64,000 bases of DNA, taken from contig OZ240205.1 of the NCBI GenBank assembly GCA_965197395.1, positions 682,001 to 746,000 of the forward strand, in the 5' to 3' direction. Below are positions 48,021 to 56,468 of the stretch, piece after piece (position 1 is the first letter of the stretch; the number at the start of each line of letters is the position of its first letter). Origin of the DNA: CAZYFH01 sp965197395. Its GTDB lineage: Bacteria; Acidobacteriota; Vicinamibacteria; Vicinamibacterales; UBA8438. Position numbers and translations under genes: made by a program. Under the pieces are notes generated by a model. The model made no database searches and was not told the origin of the DNA. It saw only the letters and a list, made by a program, of their open reading frames with translations.

Positions 48021-48077
48021 TTGACGAAGACCCGGCGAGTATGTATAAGTAGTCATCTAAAGGCATAATAATACATG
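48021..48077 (+). promoter_or_regulatory. argC promoter with paired ARG boxes
   Basis: TTGACG (48021-48026), 17-bp spacer, TATAAG (48044-48049). Two ARG-box-like dyads follow: ATGTATAAGTAGTCAT (48041-48056) covers the -10, and GCATAATAATACATG (48063-48077) reaches the argC start codon. Their centres are about 21 bp apart, the spacing of paired ArgR hexamer sites. Confidence 0.7.
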
Positions 48078-49073
48078 TCCAGGATCAGCATCGGCATCGC
48101 CGGCGCGACGGGCTACGGGGGGCAAGAGCTGCTGCGACTGGCGGCTCGCCATCCGCATGCCGTACCGACGGTCGCGATGGCGTCTGGAACGAGCGATGGG
48201 ACACCGGAGCTGCCGGCCCTGACCGGCGTTTGGGACGGGCAGATCGAGCCCTTCTCACTCGACGCGTTGGCCGGCGCCGCCGACGTCGTGTTTCTCTGCC
48301 TCCCTGACTCGGCAAGCGCGGAGATCGGACCGGCGCTCGTCGCACGTGGCGCGCGCGTGTTCGACCTGTCGGGCGCGTTCCGTCTTCGGGACCCCGCGGC
48401 GCGCCAACGCTGGTACCCGGCGTCGCCAACCCTCGACACACCAGCGGTGTACGGTCTGCCGGAATGGAACCGGGCGGCGCTGGCGACGGCACACTTTGTC
48501 GCCTGTCCCGGGTGTTATCCGACGGCGGCGCTCCTGGCCCTCAAGCCGCTCATCGCGGCCGGCATCGTCGCCGGCGACGACGCGGAGGTCGACATCTATA
48601 TCGACGCGAAGTCGGGCGTCTCCGGCGCCGGCAAGAAGCCGAGCGAGCGCACCCACTTCTCTGAGATACACGGCAGCATGGCCGCGTATGGTGTGTTTGC
48701 GCACAGGCACGCGGCGGAGATCGAACAGGAGCTCGGACGCCAGGTAACGTTCGTTCCGCACCTGGTGCCGCTCGACCGCGGCATCCTCGAGACCATCTAC
48801 ACACGCGTTCGCCCCGGGACGACGACCGCAGCGATTCACGCGGCGTTCGAGGCGGTGTACGGTGGGGCGCCGTTCGTCCGGCTCACCGGTAGCAGGTTGC
48901 CCGAGATCAAGCATGTCGCCCACACGAACTTCTGTGACATCGGCTGGCGGATCGACGGGCATCGACTGGTGCTGGTGAGCTGCTTGGACAATCTCGTCAA
49001 GGGTGCGGCAGGGCAGGCATTGCAGTGCTTCAATGTCGCGTTCGACCTGGACGAACGAGAGGGCCTCGTCTAG
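48075..49073 (+). CDS. argC: N-acetyl-gamma-glutamyl-phosphate reductase ArgC
   Basis: Reduces acetylglutamyl phosphate to the semialdehyde with NADPH. 'GIAGATGYGGQELLRLAARH' cofactor loop, catalytic Cys in 'VACPGCYPTAALLAL', 'KSGVSGAGKKPSERTHF', and 'CLDNLVKGAAGQALQ' at the end. 332 residues. ATG 48075 sits within the second ARG box. First gene of argC-B-D-NAGS-J-F, each joined by 1-4 bp overlaps or short gaps. Confidence 0.95.
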   Translation: MSRISIGIAGATGYGGQELLRLAARHPHAVPTVAMASGTSDGTPELPALTGVWDGQIEPFSLDALAGAADVVFLCLPDSASAEIGPALVARGARVFDLSGAFRLRDPAARQRWYPASPTLDTPAVYGLPEWNRAALATAHFVACPGCYPTAALLALKPLIAAGIVAGDDAEVDIYIDAKSGVSGAGKKPSERTHFSEIHGSMAAYGVFAHRHAAEIEQELGRQVTFVPHLVPLDRGILETIYTRVRPGTTTAAIHAAFEAVYGGAPFVRLTGSRLPEIKHVAHTNFCDIGWRIDGHRLVLVSCLDNLVKGAAGQALQCFNVAFDLDEREGLV

Positions 49074-49915
49074 TGCCGAGGCGCCGGCGTCCGCGTCCCG
49101 TGGTGGTCAAGCTTGGCGGTGAGCTGCTCGAGGAACCAGCGCGACTTCGGCGGATGGCCCGATGCCTCGGGCGTGTGGCGGCGCGCGAACCGCTCGTCGT
49201 CGTGCATGGAGGCGGGCGCGAGGTCGATGCCGACATGGCGCGCCTTGGGATACCAAAGCGATCGGTCGACGGCCTGCGCATCACGGACGCGGCGACGCTC
49301 GACGTGGTCGTCGGCATACTGGCGGGGCGCGTGAATACGCGTCTGGTCGCGGCGCTCGGCGCCGCCGGCACGAGCGCCGTGGGGTTGACCGGGGCCGATG
49401 GCCGGCTGGTGCGCGTCCGGCGGGAGCGACACTATCGCGCGGCAAGCGGCGAGCGCCTCGACCTTGGCTTCGTTGGTCGGCCGGTCGGGAAAGGGCGCCC
49501 GGCGCTCCTCACCCAGCTCTGCACCGCCGGGCACGTGCCTGTCATCGCGAGCATCGGCGCGAGCGCGACGGGGCAGCTGTTCAATGTGAACGCCGACACG
49601 CTCGCCGGCGAGCTGGCGACGCGGCTGGACGCCACGCGTCTCATCATCGCCGGCGCCACCGCTGGGGTCCTGGACGCCGCAGGCCGGACGATTCCCTCGG
49701 TGGACGACGCGGCGATCGACGCCTTGATCACCGGTGGGCAAGCGAGCGCGGGCATGATCGCGAAGCTCCTGGCCTGTCGCGCGGCTCGACGCGGCGGCGT
49801 GAACGCGGTGGCAATCGTCGATGGTCGCCGTGCGACGTTGGATCCATCGGGCGGCACGGCCGTTGCCGCGAGGCGCCGATCGGGCGGCACGGCCGTTGCC
49901 GCGAGGCGCCGATAG
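49073..49915 (+). CDS. argB: Acetylglutamate kinase ArgB
   Basis: Phosphorylates N-acetylglutamate. 'PVVVKLGGELLEEP' (phosphate loop), 'LVVVHGGGREVDADMARLG', 'RITDAATLDVVVGILAGRVN', 'VIASIGASATGQLFNVNADT', 'ITGGQASAGMIAKLLAC' are standard. The GTG at 49073 shares its G with the argC stop (TAGTG), giving 280 residues. The last 22 residues are a duplicated 11-residue tail rich in Arg, unusual for ArgB. The arginine-inhibition N-helix of hexameric forms is absent, so feedback inhibition is probably at another step. Confidence 0.93.
   Translation: MPRRRRPRPVVVKLGGELLEEPARLRRMARCLGRVAAREPLVVVHGGGREVDADMARLGIPKRSVDGLRITDAATLDVVVGILAGRVNTRLVAALGAAGTSAVGLTGADGRLVRVRRERHYRAASGERLDLGFVGRPVGKGRPALLTQLCTAGHVPVIASIGASATGQLFNVNADTLAGELATRLDATRLIIAGATAGVLDAAGRTIPSVDDAAIDALITGGQASAGMIAKLLACRAARRGGVNAVAIVDGRRATLDPSGGTAVAARRRSGGTAVAARRR
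49848..49913. repeat. 33-bp tandem duplication at the 3' end of argB
   Basis: Two identical or near-identical 33-bp units encode SGGTAVAARRR twice, directly before the argB stop. Unit length equals that in moeZ. Confidence 0.85.
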
Positions 49916-49929
49916 CGGCGAGCGAGCTA

Positions 49930-51165
49930 ATGACGACACGCGCTGACGATGTGTTCGCCGCCGAGGCACGCCATGTCCTGCAGGTCTACAAGCGCATCCG
50001 GGTGGTGCTGGTCAGCGGCAAGGGATCCCGCGTCGTCGACGCTGACGGCCGCGAGTACCTCGACCTCCTCTCGGGCATCGGCGTGGCATCGCTCGGTCAC
50101 GCGCACGCCGGGCTTGCCGAGGTCATCGCGGCCCAGGCACGCGAGCTGCTCCACACGTCGAATCTCTACTTCCACCCACTCCAGGGCGAGGTAGCCGAGC
50201 GGCTCTCGCGTCTCTCGGGGCTCGCTCGCACGTTCTTCTGCAATAGCGGCACCGAGGCCGTCGAAGCGTGTCTCAAGTTCGCGCGGCGCTACTGGCACGC
50301 CCGCGGCGAGACCGAGCGGACGGAGATTGTCGCGTTCGACGGATCGTTCCACGGCCGGACATTCGGCTCGCTGTCGGTGACCTCCGGGGGCAGCTACCGG
50401 ACGCCGTTTCAGCCGCTCGTGCCTGGGGTCTCGTTCGTCTCCCCGCAGGATCCGGCGGCGCTCGAGACAGCGATCACCGCCCGTACCGCTGCCGTTATCG
50501 TCGAGCCGATACAGGGCGAAGGCGGTGTCCGACCGATCCCGGCCGCCACGGCTGCAGTCCTCGCCGAGCGGTGCGCATCGACGGGTACGCTGCTCATTGC
50601 AGATGAGGTGCAGTGCGGTCTTGGCCGAACCGGTCGCCTCTTTTGGGCGGGCGAGCTCGGGCTGACGCCGGACTTGATGTCGTTGGGCAAGTCCTTGGGG
50701 GCGGGTGTGCCGGTCGGTGCGGCGCTGGTCAGTGCGCGTGTCGCCGAGGCGGTCGCGTTTGGCGATCACGGCAGCACCTACGGCGGCAACCTGCTGGCCT
50801 GCCGGGCGGCGCTCGTGTTTCTCGATGCGCTCGAGAGCGGGTTGGTGGAACGGGTGGCGACGGCAGGCGCGCGCGTGAAGCGCGGGCTCGACGATCTGGC
50901 GAACACGAGCAAGGGCATCACGGAGGTGCGCGGTGCCGGCCTCATGTGGGGTATCGAGGTAGCGCCCCACGTCGCAGACAAGATGGTCGACGCGGCGCTC
51001 CGACAGGGACTGCTGGTGAATCGCACGGCCGGTACTGTGGTTCGCCTGTTGCCGCCGCTGACGATCAGCGACGCCGACATCGACGAGGCGCTGACCCGAC
51101 TCGGTCACGCGTTCGATGACGCCGGCGCGCGCGCCGGAGCCACGAGGAGCCCATCCGAGCCATGA
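49930..51165 (+). CDS. argD: Acetylornithine aminotransferase ArgD
   Basis: Class-III PLP aminotransferase. 'YLDLLSGIGVASLGHAHAG', 'FFCNSGTEAVEACLKFARR', 'FDGSFHGRTFGSLSVT', 'VEPIQGEGGVRPIP', 'IADEVQCGLGRTGRLFW', PLP Lys in 'LMSLGKSLGAGVPVGAAL', and 'GDHGSTYGGNLLACRAAL'. 411 residues from ATG 49930, 14 bp after the argB stop. Stop overlaps the next gene (ATGA). Confidence 0.94.
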   Translation: MTTRADDVFAAEARHVLQVYKRIRVVLVSGKGSRVVDADGREYLDLLSGIGVASLGHAHAGLAEVIAAQARELLHTSNLYFHPLQGEVAERLSRLSGLARTFFCNSGTEAVEACLKFARRYWHARGETERTEIVAFDGSFHGRTFGSLSVTSGGSYRTPFQPLVPGVSFVSPQDPAALETAITARTAAVIVEPIQGEGGVRPIPAATAAVLAERCASTGTLLIADEVQCGLGRTGRLFWAGELGLTPDLMSLGKSLGAGVPVGAALVSARVAEAVAFGDHGSTYGGNLLACRAALVFLDALESGLVERVATAGARVKRGLDDLANTSKGITEVRGAGLMWGIEVAPHVADKMVDAALRQGLLVNRTAGTVVRLLPPLTISDADIDEALTRLGHAFDDAGARAGATRSPSEP

Positions 51166-51701
51166 TCGAGCCGCACCCGCCGGCGCCGCCCGTCACCGTC
51201 CAGGGTCCTGGCGAGGAGCTCGTCATTCGCCCGGCCACGGCCGGCGACGCGGCCGACATACACGGGCTCATCATGGCGAACGTGGTTGCCGGCCACCTGC
51301 TGGCGCGACCGTTGGGTGAGGTCCAGTTACACATCCCACGGTTCCTCATCGCGGCCGCCGATGACGACGTCCTCGGCTGCGGTGAGCTGGCCCGGCTGAG
51401 CCCGACGGTGGCCGAAGTACGATCACTCGTCGTCGCCCCGACCCACCGCGGTTCGGGGATCGGTCGGCGCCTCCTGGTCGCGCTCATCACCGAGGCCACC
51501 CAGCAGGGCATTCCGACCGTGTGCGCGTTTACGCATCGGGCGCGTGTGTTCGTCAAGGCCGGGTTCTCGATCGTGCCGCACCCATGGGTGCCCGACAAGA
51601 TCGCCACCGATTGTCACCGTTGCGAGTGGTTCCGGCGGTGTGGGCAATACGCGGTCATCCTCCACATCGCGCAGGCGACGACGCACACGGGGACGTCGTG
51701 A
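51162..51701 (+). CDS. GNAT-type N-acetylglutamate synthase
   Basis: Acetylates glutamate from acetyl-CoA to start the pathway. GNAT fold: 'LVIRPATAGDAADIHGLI', 'EVRSLVVAPTHRGSGIGRRL' (CoA loop R-G-x-G-I-G), 'VFVKAGFSIVP'. The tail 'DKIATDCHRCEWFRRCGQYA' with three Cys is typical of stand-alone bacterial NAGS proteins of arg operons. 179 residues; ATG 51162 overlaps the argD stop, and its stop overlaps argJ. Presence with ArgJ means acetyl groups can be both made and recycled. Confidence 0.85.
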   Translation: MIEPHPPAPPVTVQGPGEELVIRPATAGDAADIHGLIMANVVAGHLLARPLGEVQLHIPRFLIAAADDDVLGCGELARLSPTVAEVRSLVVAPTHRGSGIGRRLLVALITEATQQGIPTVCAFTHRARVFVKAGFSIVPHPWVPDKIATDCHRCEWFRRCGQYAVILHIAQATTHTGTS

Positions 51702-52930
51702 GCGAGGCGCCGTCGCCGTCATCGTCCGCGTCAACCCCGATCGATGGCGGCATCACCGCGCCTGGTGGGTTCCTGTCGGCTGCCGTCGCCTGCGGACTCA
51801 AGCCCTCCGGGCTCGATCTCGCGCTGATCGTCGCCGATGAGATCGCCAGCGCGGCCGGCGTGTTCACGACCAACAAGGCCGTCGCCGCACCAGTGGTGCT
51901 ATCGAAGGAACAGCTCGAGCGATCGGCCGGGCGCGCCCGGGCCATCGTGGTCAACAGCAAGTGCGCCAACGCGTGCACTGGGCTGGCCGGCATGGCGGCC
52001 GCCCGAGACATGGCGGACGTGACGGCACACGCGCTTGGCTGCGACCGCTCGCATGTCCTCGTCGCCTCCACCGGCGTCATTGGACTGCGTCTGGACTCGG
52101 ACAAGGTTGCCCGCGGCATCCGGGAGGCGGCGGGGGCGCTCAGCCGCCAATCGCACCGCGCGGCGGCCGAGGCCATCATGACGACCGACCGCGCGCCCAA
52201 GGAGGGCGCGGTTCGCGTGACCACCCCGGCCGGTACATGCACCATCGGTGGCATGGTGAAGGGCGCGGGGATGATCGAGCCGCTCATGGCGACCATGCTG
52301 GGGTTCGTGACGACCGACGCCATGATGGAACCGGCGATGCTGCGTCGCGCGCTGGTGGACGTCACCGACCGGACGTTCAACGCCATCACGGTCGACGGTG
52401 AATCATCGACGAACGACACGGTGTTCATGCTGGCCAGCGGCGCGAGTGGCGTGCGGGTGGACGAGCGAGCGTTGCCCGCCTTCGTCGCCGGGCTCAACCA
52501 CCTTTGCGGAGGACTGGCACGGGAGATCGTGCGCGGGGGCGAGGGCGCGACCAAACTCGTGACCGTCACCGTGACGGGCGCGGAGACGGACACGGAGGCG
52601 AAGCACGCCGCGCGTCTGATGGCCAACTCACCGCTCGTCAAGACCGCGCTCCACGGGGGCGATCCTAACTGGGGCCGACTCGTAGCGGTCGCCGGACGCG
52701 CCGGTGTGGCGTTCGACCAGATGCGCGCCGCGGTCCGCATCGGGCCCGTTGTGCTGTTCGCGGACGCCACGGTGTTCGCCGACCGCGAACCGGCGGCGGC
52801 CGACTATCTCGCGAGCGATGAGGTCGAGGTGACGGTCGATCTCGGCACAGGCGGCAGCGGCACCGCCAGCGTCTGGACGTGCGACTTCAGTCCGGATTAC
52901 GTCCACATCAACGCGGACTACCGCACGTAG
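51698..52930 (+). CDS. argJ: Glutamate N-acetyltransferase ArgJ (ornithine acetyltransferase)
   Basis: Moves the acetyl group from acetylornithine to glutamate; self-cleaves into two chains. 'GVFTTNKAVAAPVVLSKEQL', 'VVNSKCANACTGLAG', 'STGVIGLRLD', 'KGAGMIEP' and the cleavage site before Thr in 'MATMLGFVTTDA'. The C-terminus has 'HGGDPNWGRLVAVAGR' and ends 'YVHINADYRT'. GTG at 51698 (GTGA overlap) gives 410 residues; the longer frame is inside the NAGS gene. Whether it is mono- or bifunctional is not readable. Confidence 0.94.
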   Translation: MSEAPSPSSSASTPIDGGITAPGGFLSAAVACGLKPSGLDLALIVADEIASAAGVFTTNKAVAAPVVLSKEQLERSAGRARAIVVNSKCANACTGLAGMAAARDMADVTAHALGCDRSHVLVASTGVIGLRLDSDKVARGIREAAGALSRQSHRAAAEAIMTTDRAPKEGAVRVTTPAGTCTIGGMVKGAGMIEPLMATMLGFVTTDAMMEPAMLRRALVDVTDRTFNAITVDGESSTNDTVFMLASGASGVRVDERALPAFVAGLNHLCGGLAREIVRGGEGATKLVTVTVTGAETDTEAKHAARLMANSPLVKTALHGGDPNWGRLVAVAGRAGVAFDQMRAAVRIGPVVLFADATVFADREPAAADYLASDEVEVTVDLGTGGSGTASVWTCDFSPDYVHINADYRT

Positions 52931-52951
52931 AAGCCGGCTTGGAGGCGGGCG

Positions 52952-53944
52952 ATGACGCGCCGTGGCACCGACCGAACGACAGGCACCCAGGGACCTGGCA
53001 GCGCAGCCAGACTCGAGGGACGGTGCTTTCTCTCGGTGCTCGACTTCCAGCCGGCCGACCTCGAGCACAACCTGTCGCTGGCGGCCGCGCTGAAACGAGA
53101 CCGGCACCTCGGGAAGGAGGCGGCGACGTCGGCCGCGCTCGAGGGCACCTACGTCGCGCTCCTGTTCGAAAAGCCGTCGCTGCGCACACGGTCGACGTTC
53201 GAGATCGCCATTCGCGAGCTTGGCGGCGATTTCATCGACCCCGATGCTGATGTGGCGCTCGGCAAACGGGAATCGCTCGCCGACGTCGGCCGCAGCCTCG
53301 AGCGGTGGGTGTCGGGCGCCGTCGTCCGCACCTACGAGCAGGCCCGACTGCGGGATCTCGCACTCGCGACCACGGACTTTCGCGTCATCAACGCGCTCAG
53401 CAATGAGGAGCATCCCTGCCAGGCGCTCGCAGACTGCCTGACGCTGCAAGAGCGCTGGGGTGAGACCGACGGCCGCACGGTGGCCTTCGTTGGCGACGGC
53501 AACAACGTGGCGACGTCGTTCGCGCAGGCGGCCACGATGCTCGGCATCAGCGTCCACGTCGCGTCGCCCGAAGGGTTCGAGCTCCCGCTCTCGGTCAACA
53601 CCGATGTCGCGCGGGTGGCGCGCCGGGGAGCCGGGCTTCGGCGTTTTCACGACCCGGTTGCCGCGGTGCGCGACGTTGACGCGGTCTACACCGACGTGTG
53701 GACCTCGATGGGCCGCGAGGCGGAGGTGGCCCTCCGCCGCCGCCTGTTCAGTCCCTACCAGGTCAACGACGCGCTGATGGCCCATGCGAAGCCCGATGCG
53801 TGCTTCCTCCACTGCTTGCCGGCGCATCGCGGTGAAGAAGTGACCGATTCGGTCATGGACGGCGCCGCATCGGCGGTCTTCGATCAAGCCGAGAACCGGC
53901 TGCACACGCAGAAAGCGCTGCTCTTGATGGTGTTCGAGGATTGA
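52952..53944 (+). CDS. argF: Ornithine carbamoyltransferase ArgF
   Basis: Makes citrulline from ornithine and carbamoyl phosphate. Carbamoyl-phosphate loop 'FEKPSLRTRSTFEIAIRELG', 'NEEHPCQALADCLTLQE', 'VAFVGDGNNVATSFAQAATM', ornithine loop 'HCLPAHRGEEVTDSVM', and 'QAENRLHTQKALL'. 330 residues, with ~25 extra N-terminal residues ahead of 'LEGRCFLSVLDF'. ATG 52952 is 21 bp after argJ. It could use acetylornithine in some phyla, but the loop here is the ordinary type. Confidence 0.92.
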   Translation: MTRRGTDRTTGTQGPGSAARLEGRCFLSVLDFQPADLEHNLSLAAALKRDRHLGKEAATSAALEGTYVALLFEKPSLRTRSTFEIAIRELGGDFIDPDADVALGKRESLADVGRSLERWVSGAVVRTYEQARLRDLALATTDFRVINALSNEEHPCQALADCLTLQERWGETDGRTVAFVGDGNNVATSFAQAATMLGISVHVASPEGFELPLSVNTDVARVARRGAGLRRFHDPVAAVRDVDAVYTDVWTSMGREAEVALRRRLFSPYQVNDALMAHAKPDACFLHCLPAHRGEEVTDSVMDGAASAVFDQAENRLHTQKALLLMVFED

Positions 53945-53955
53945 ATTGTGCCGCT

Positions 53956-54465
53956 CTACGCGCCGCCGCCCTCGACCTTCGCGGCTGCACGCTCCACCTT
54001 CTCGGCCAGTCTCGCTTTGTAGTCTTTCAGCGCCGCGGCGATCCGATCATCGGCCAGCGCGAGGATTTGCGCCGCCAGGACGGCGGCGTTGACGCCGCCC
54101 GCCTTCCCGACGGAGACGGTGGCGACCGGCACGCCGGGCGGCATCTGGACCGTCGCGAGGAGCGCGTCCCATCCGGTGAGCGGCGAGGAATCGATCGGCA
54201 CGCCGATGACCGGCAGCGTGGAGTGAGCCGCCACAACGCCTGCGAGATGGGCCGCGGCGCCGGCACCGACGATGAAGACCTTGACGCCGTTGGCGGGCGC
54301 CTCCTTGATCAGGCGCTGCACGCGATCCGGCGACCGGTGCGCCGAGGCAACCGTGAGGTGCGACGACACGCCGAGCTTGTCGAGCACGTCGACCGCCTTC
54401 CGCATGATCGGGGCATCGGAATCGGATCCGATCAGTATCTGCACCTGTCGATCATCCATTCCCAC
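53956..54465 (-). CDS. purE: N5-carboxyaminoimidazole ribonucleotide mutase PurE
   Basis: Purine pathway mutase producing CAIR. 'ILIGSDSDAPIMRKAVDVL', 'VASAHRSPDRVQRLI', 'VGAGAAAHLAGVVAAHSTLP' and 'VPVATVSVGKAGGVNAAVLA' are the active-site segments. 169 residues. It starts 6 bp after the purD stop; convergent with argF. purK is not adjacent, so class I or class II cannot be settled here. Confidence 0.93.
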   Translation of the reverse strand: MGMDDRQVQILIGSDSDAPIMRKAVDVLDKLGVSSHLTVASAHRSPDRVQRLIKEAPANGVKVFIVGAGAAAHLAGVVAAHSTLPVIGVPIDSSPLTGWDALLATVQMPPGVPVATVSVGKAGGVNAAVLAAQILALADDRIAAALKDYKARLAEKVERAAAKVEGGGA

Positions 54466-54471
54466 TCCCTC

Positions 54472-55770
54472 TCATTCGCCGGCGGCGACCGCCACCAGCG
54501 CCTTCTGCCCGATGTCGGTCCGCACATGGCAGCCGTCGAACGAGACGCGGCCGACGGCGTCGTAGGCGCGCGCGATCGCTTGCGCGTAGGAGGTTCCGCG
54601 CCCGACCACGGTCAGCACGCGGCCCCCGGCCGTCACGATGGCGCCATCGCGCTGCGCGGTGCCGGCGTGATTGATACGGACCCCCGGCACCGACGCGGCG
54701 TCGTCGAGCCCGTCGATGCGCACCCCGGTGGCGTACGGCCCGGGGTAGCCCCCCGACGCCATGACGACCCCGACATGCGGATCGGTGGTGACGCGCCAAG
54801 CCGCGTCGCCCAGATCGCCGTTCGCCGCCGCGAGCAGGACAGGTGCCAACTCCGACTCGAGCATCGGTAGCACGACCTGTGCCTCCGGATCGCCGAAGCG
54901 CACGTTGAACTCGATCACCTTCGGCCCGGCCGCGGTGAGCATGAGGCCGACATACAGCACACCGCGGTATTCGTGCCCTTCGGACCGCAGACCGTCGATG
55001 GTCGGCGTCACGATATCCCGCATCACTTGCTGTTCGAGTGCCGCGTTGAGGAGCGGACTTGGAGCGAACGCGCCCATGCCACCGGTATTGGGCCCGGCAT
55101 CGCCGTCGAACACCCGCTTGTGATCCTGACTCGACGGGAGGGCCAGACCGCGGCGGCCGTCGGCCACGACGAAGTACGAGACCTCGGGACCGGCGAGGCA
55201 CTCCTCGATCACCACTTGCGCTCCGGCATCGCCGAACCGTCGGTCCACCATTGCCTCGTGGACGGCGGTCTCGGCGGCGGCACCGTCCGCCGCGACCGTC
55301 ACGCCCTTGCCAGCCGCCAGGCCGTCCGCTTTTACCACCACCGGGAAACCGAACGCATCCCCGCTGACCGCGTCGAGCGCATCGCGCTCGGTGTCGCAGA
55401 CGCGAGACCGCGCCGTCGGCACACCATGCCGCGCCATGAACGCTTTGGCGAAGGACTTGCTCGATTCGAGCTGGGCTGCGACGCGGGACGGTCCGAAGAG
55501 CGAGCGACCCTCTGCCGCAAACACGTCGGCCACACCGCGAGCCAGCGGCAGCTCCGGCCCCACGACAGTGAGATCGACTGATTCGCTGGCCGCGAGATCG
55601 AGCAGCGCACCCGGGTCGCCGACGTCGACCGGCACACATCGCGTCGCCGGCTCACGGCTGATGCCGGCGTTGCCCGGTGCACATACCACCTCGTCGACGC
55701 CGGGCTCGACGGCGAGCTTGCCGACGAGCGCGTGCTCGCGCGCACCGCTCCCGATGACGAGCAGCTTCAT
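54472..55770 (-). CDS. purD: Phosphoribosylamine-glycine ligase PurD
   Basis: ATP-grasp enzyme making GAR. N-terminus 'MKLLVIGSGAREHALVGKLA', 'FGPSRVAAQLESSKSFAKAF', 'VVKADGLAAGKGVTVA', 'SQDHKRVFDGDAGPNTGGMG', 'EFNVRFGDPEAQVVLPML'. 432 residues. First gene of purD-purE. A 9-bp inverted repeat CCTGGCCAC/GTGGCCAGG (55806-55848) lies in its leader but matches no known riboswitch. Confidence 0.95.
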   Translation of the reverse strand: MKLLVIGSGAREHALVGKLAVEPGVDEVVCAPGNAGISREPATRCVPVDVGDPGALLDLAASESVDLTVVGPELPLARGVADVFAAEGRSLFGPSRVAAQLESSKSFAKAFMARHGVPTARSRVCDTERDALDAVSGDAFGFPVVVKADGLAAGKGVTVAADGAAAETAVHEAMVDRRFGDAGAQVVIEECLAGPEVSYFVVADGRRGLALPSSQDHKRVFDGDAGPNTGGMGAFAPSPLLNAALEQQVMRDIVTPTIDGLRSEGHEYRGVLYVGLMLTAAGPKVIEFNVRFGDPEAQVVLPMLESELAPVLLAAANGDLGDAAWRVTTDPHVGVVMASGGYPGPYATGVRIDGLDDAASVPGVRINHAGTAQRDGAIVTAGGRVLTVVGRGTSYAQAIARAYDAVGRVSFDGCHVRTDIGQKALVAVAAGE

Positions 55771-55849
55771 CTCGCTATCTCGTTCATTAAGAATAGGTTA
55801 CAAAGCCTGGCCACCGTCGTCGGCCTGGCCGTCCACTGCGTGGCCAGGT

Positions 55850-55879
55850 TTGACCATCGCTGACCTTTCGACCTAAGAT
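55850..55879 (+). promoter_or_regulatory. Candidate rpsU promoter
   Basis: TTGACC (55850-55855), 18-bp spacer, TAAGAT (55874-55879), about 100 bp upstream of rpsU. It lies in the divergent purD-rpsU space, 55771-55981, which holds no gene. Confidence 0.45.
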
Positions 55880-55981
55880 GGCAGATCCGCGACGGCCAAG
55901 GGGCCCTAGCGTAGCACACGAGTTCCGACGACATTCACGTTCCGGCGGTTTCCGGATCGGCGAGGGGGGTGAACATCAGGC

Positions 55982-56179
55982 GTGGCAGAAGTCAGGATCC
56001 AAGAGAGTGAATCGATCGAAAGCGCGCTGCGCCGCTTCAAGCGCAAGGTCCAGCAGGAAGACATCATCAAGGACATCAAGAAGCACTCCTTCTACCTGAA
56101 ACCTGGCGACAAGCGGCGCGCGAAGCAAGCGCTCGCGCGCAAACGGTCTCGCAAGAAGATGCGTCGCGAAGCCGACTGA
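55982..56179 (+). CDS. rpsU: 30S ribosomal protein bS21
   Basis: Small-subunit protein near the anti-Shine-Dalgarno site. 'RIQESESIESALRRFKRKVQ' and the basic C-terminus 'KPGDKRRAKQALARKRSRKK' are typical. 65 residues; GTG start at 55982 after a GAGGGGGGTGA ribosome site. Monocistronic: own promoter candidate, and a textbook terminator 18 bp after the stop. Confidence 0.95.
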   Translation: MAEVRIQESESIESALRRFKRKVQQEDIIKDIKKHSFYLKPGDKRRAKQALARKRSRKKMRREAD

Positions 56180-56197
56180 CGGCACCGTTCTCCAGTG

Positions 56198-56231
56198 GGG
56201 CCATGCCCAGCCGTTGGGCATGGCCCTTTTT
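56198..56231 (+). terminator. Intrinsic terminator after rpsU
   Basis: GGGCCATGCCCA (56198-56209), loop GCCGT, TGGGCATGGCCC (56215-56226), then TTTTT. A perfect 12-bp stem with a U-tract. Confidence 0.95.
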
Positions 56232-56321
56232 CTTACGCTTGCGTCGCGGGAACAACCCACCGCAGAGTCTGTACTGTGTGAAAAAGCGCCGGTTTAACGG
56301 GCTCGAACTGGCCCCACCGTC

Positions 56322-56351
56322 TTGACACTCGCGAAAAGGGCATGGTACGGT
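56322..56351 (+). promoter_or_regulatory. Candidate promoter of the STAS gene
   Basis: A consensus -35 TTGACA (56322-56327), 18-bp spacer, and a weak -10 TACGGT (56346-56351), about 115 bp upstream of the STAS gene. Nothing else is recognised between 56232 and 56468. Confidence 0.4.
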
Positions 56352-56468
56352 GTCGGGTCTCTGAACGCGGTTACCGCACGTCCTGGCAGCGCAGGCGTCA
56401 GGAGCAGTGGGCGCCACGAATCGGGCGGGCAGGAAGCAGCGGCCGCCGGGAAGCGGAGGACAAGAGCG

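Noticed and set aside
49162..49929. Long N-terminal extension of argD over argB
   Set aside because: The stretch is the wrong frame of argB; ArgD homology starts at the ATG at 49930.
55806..55848. Purine riboswitch in the purD leader
   Set aside because: A 9-bp inverted repeat exists, but none of the conserved purine-aptamer loop sequences are present.
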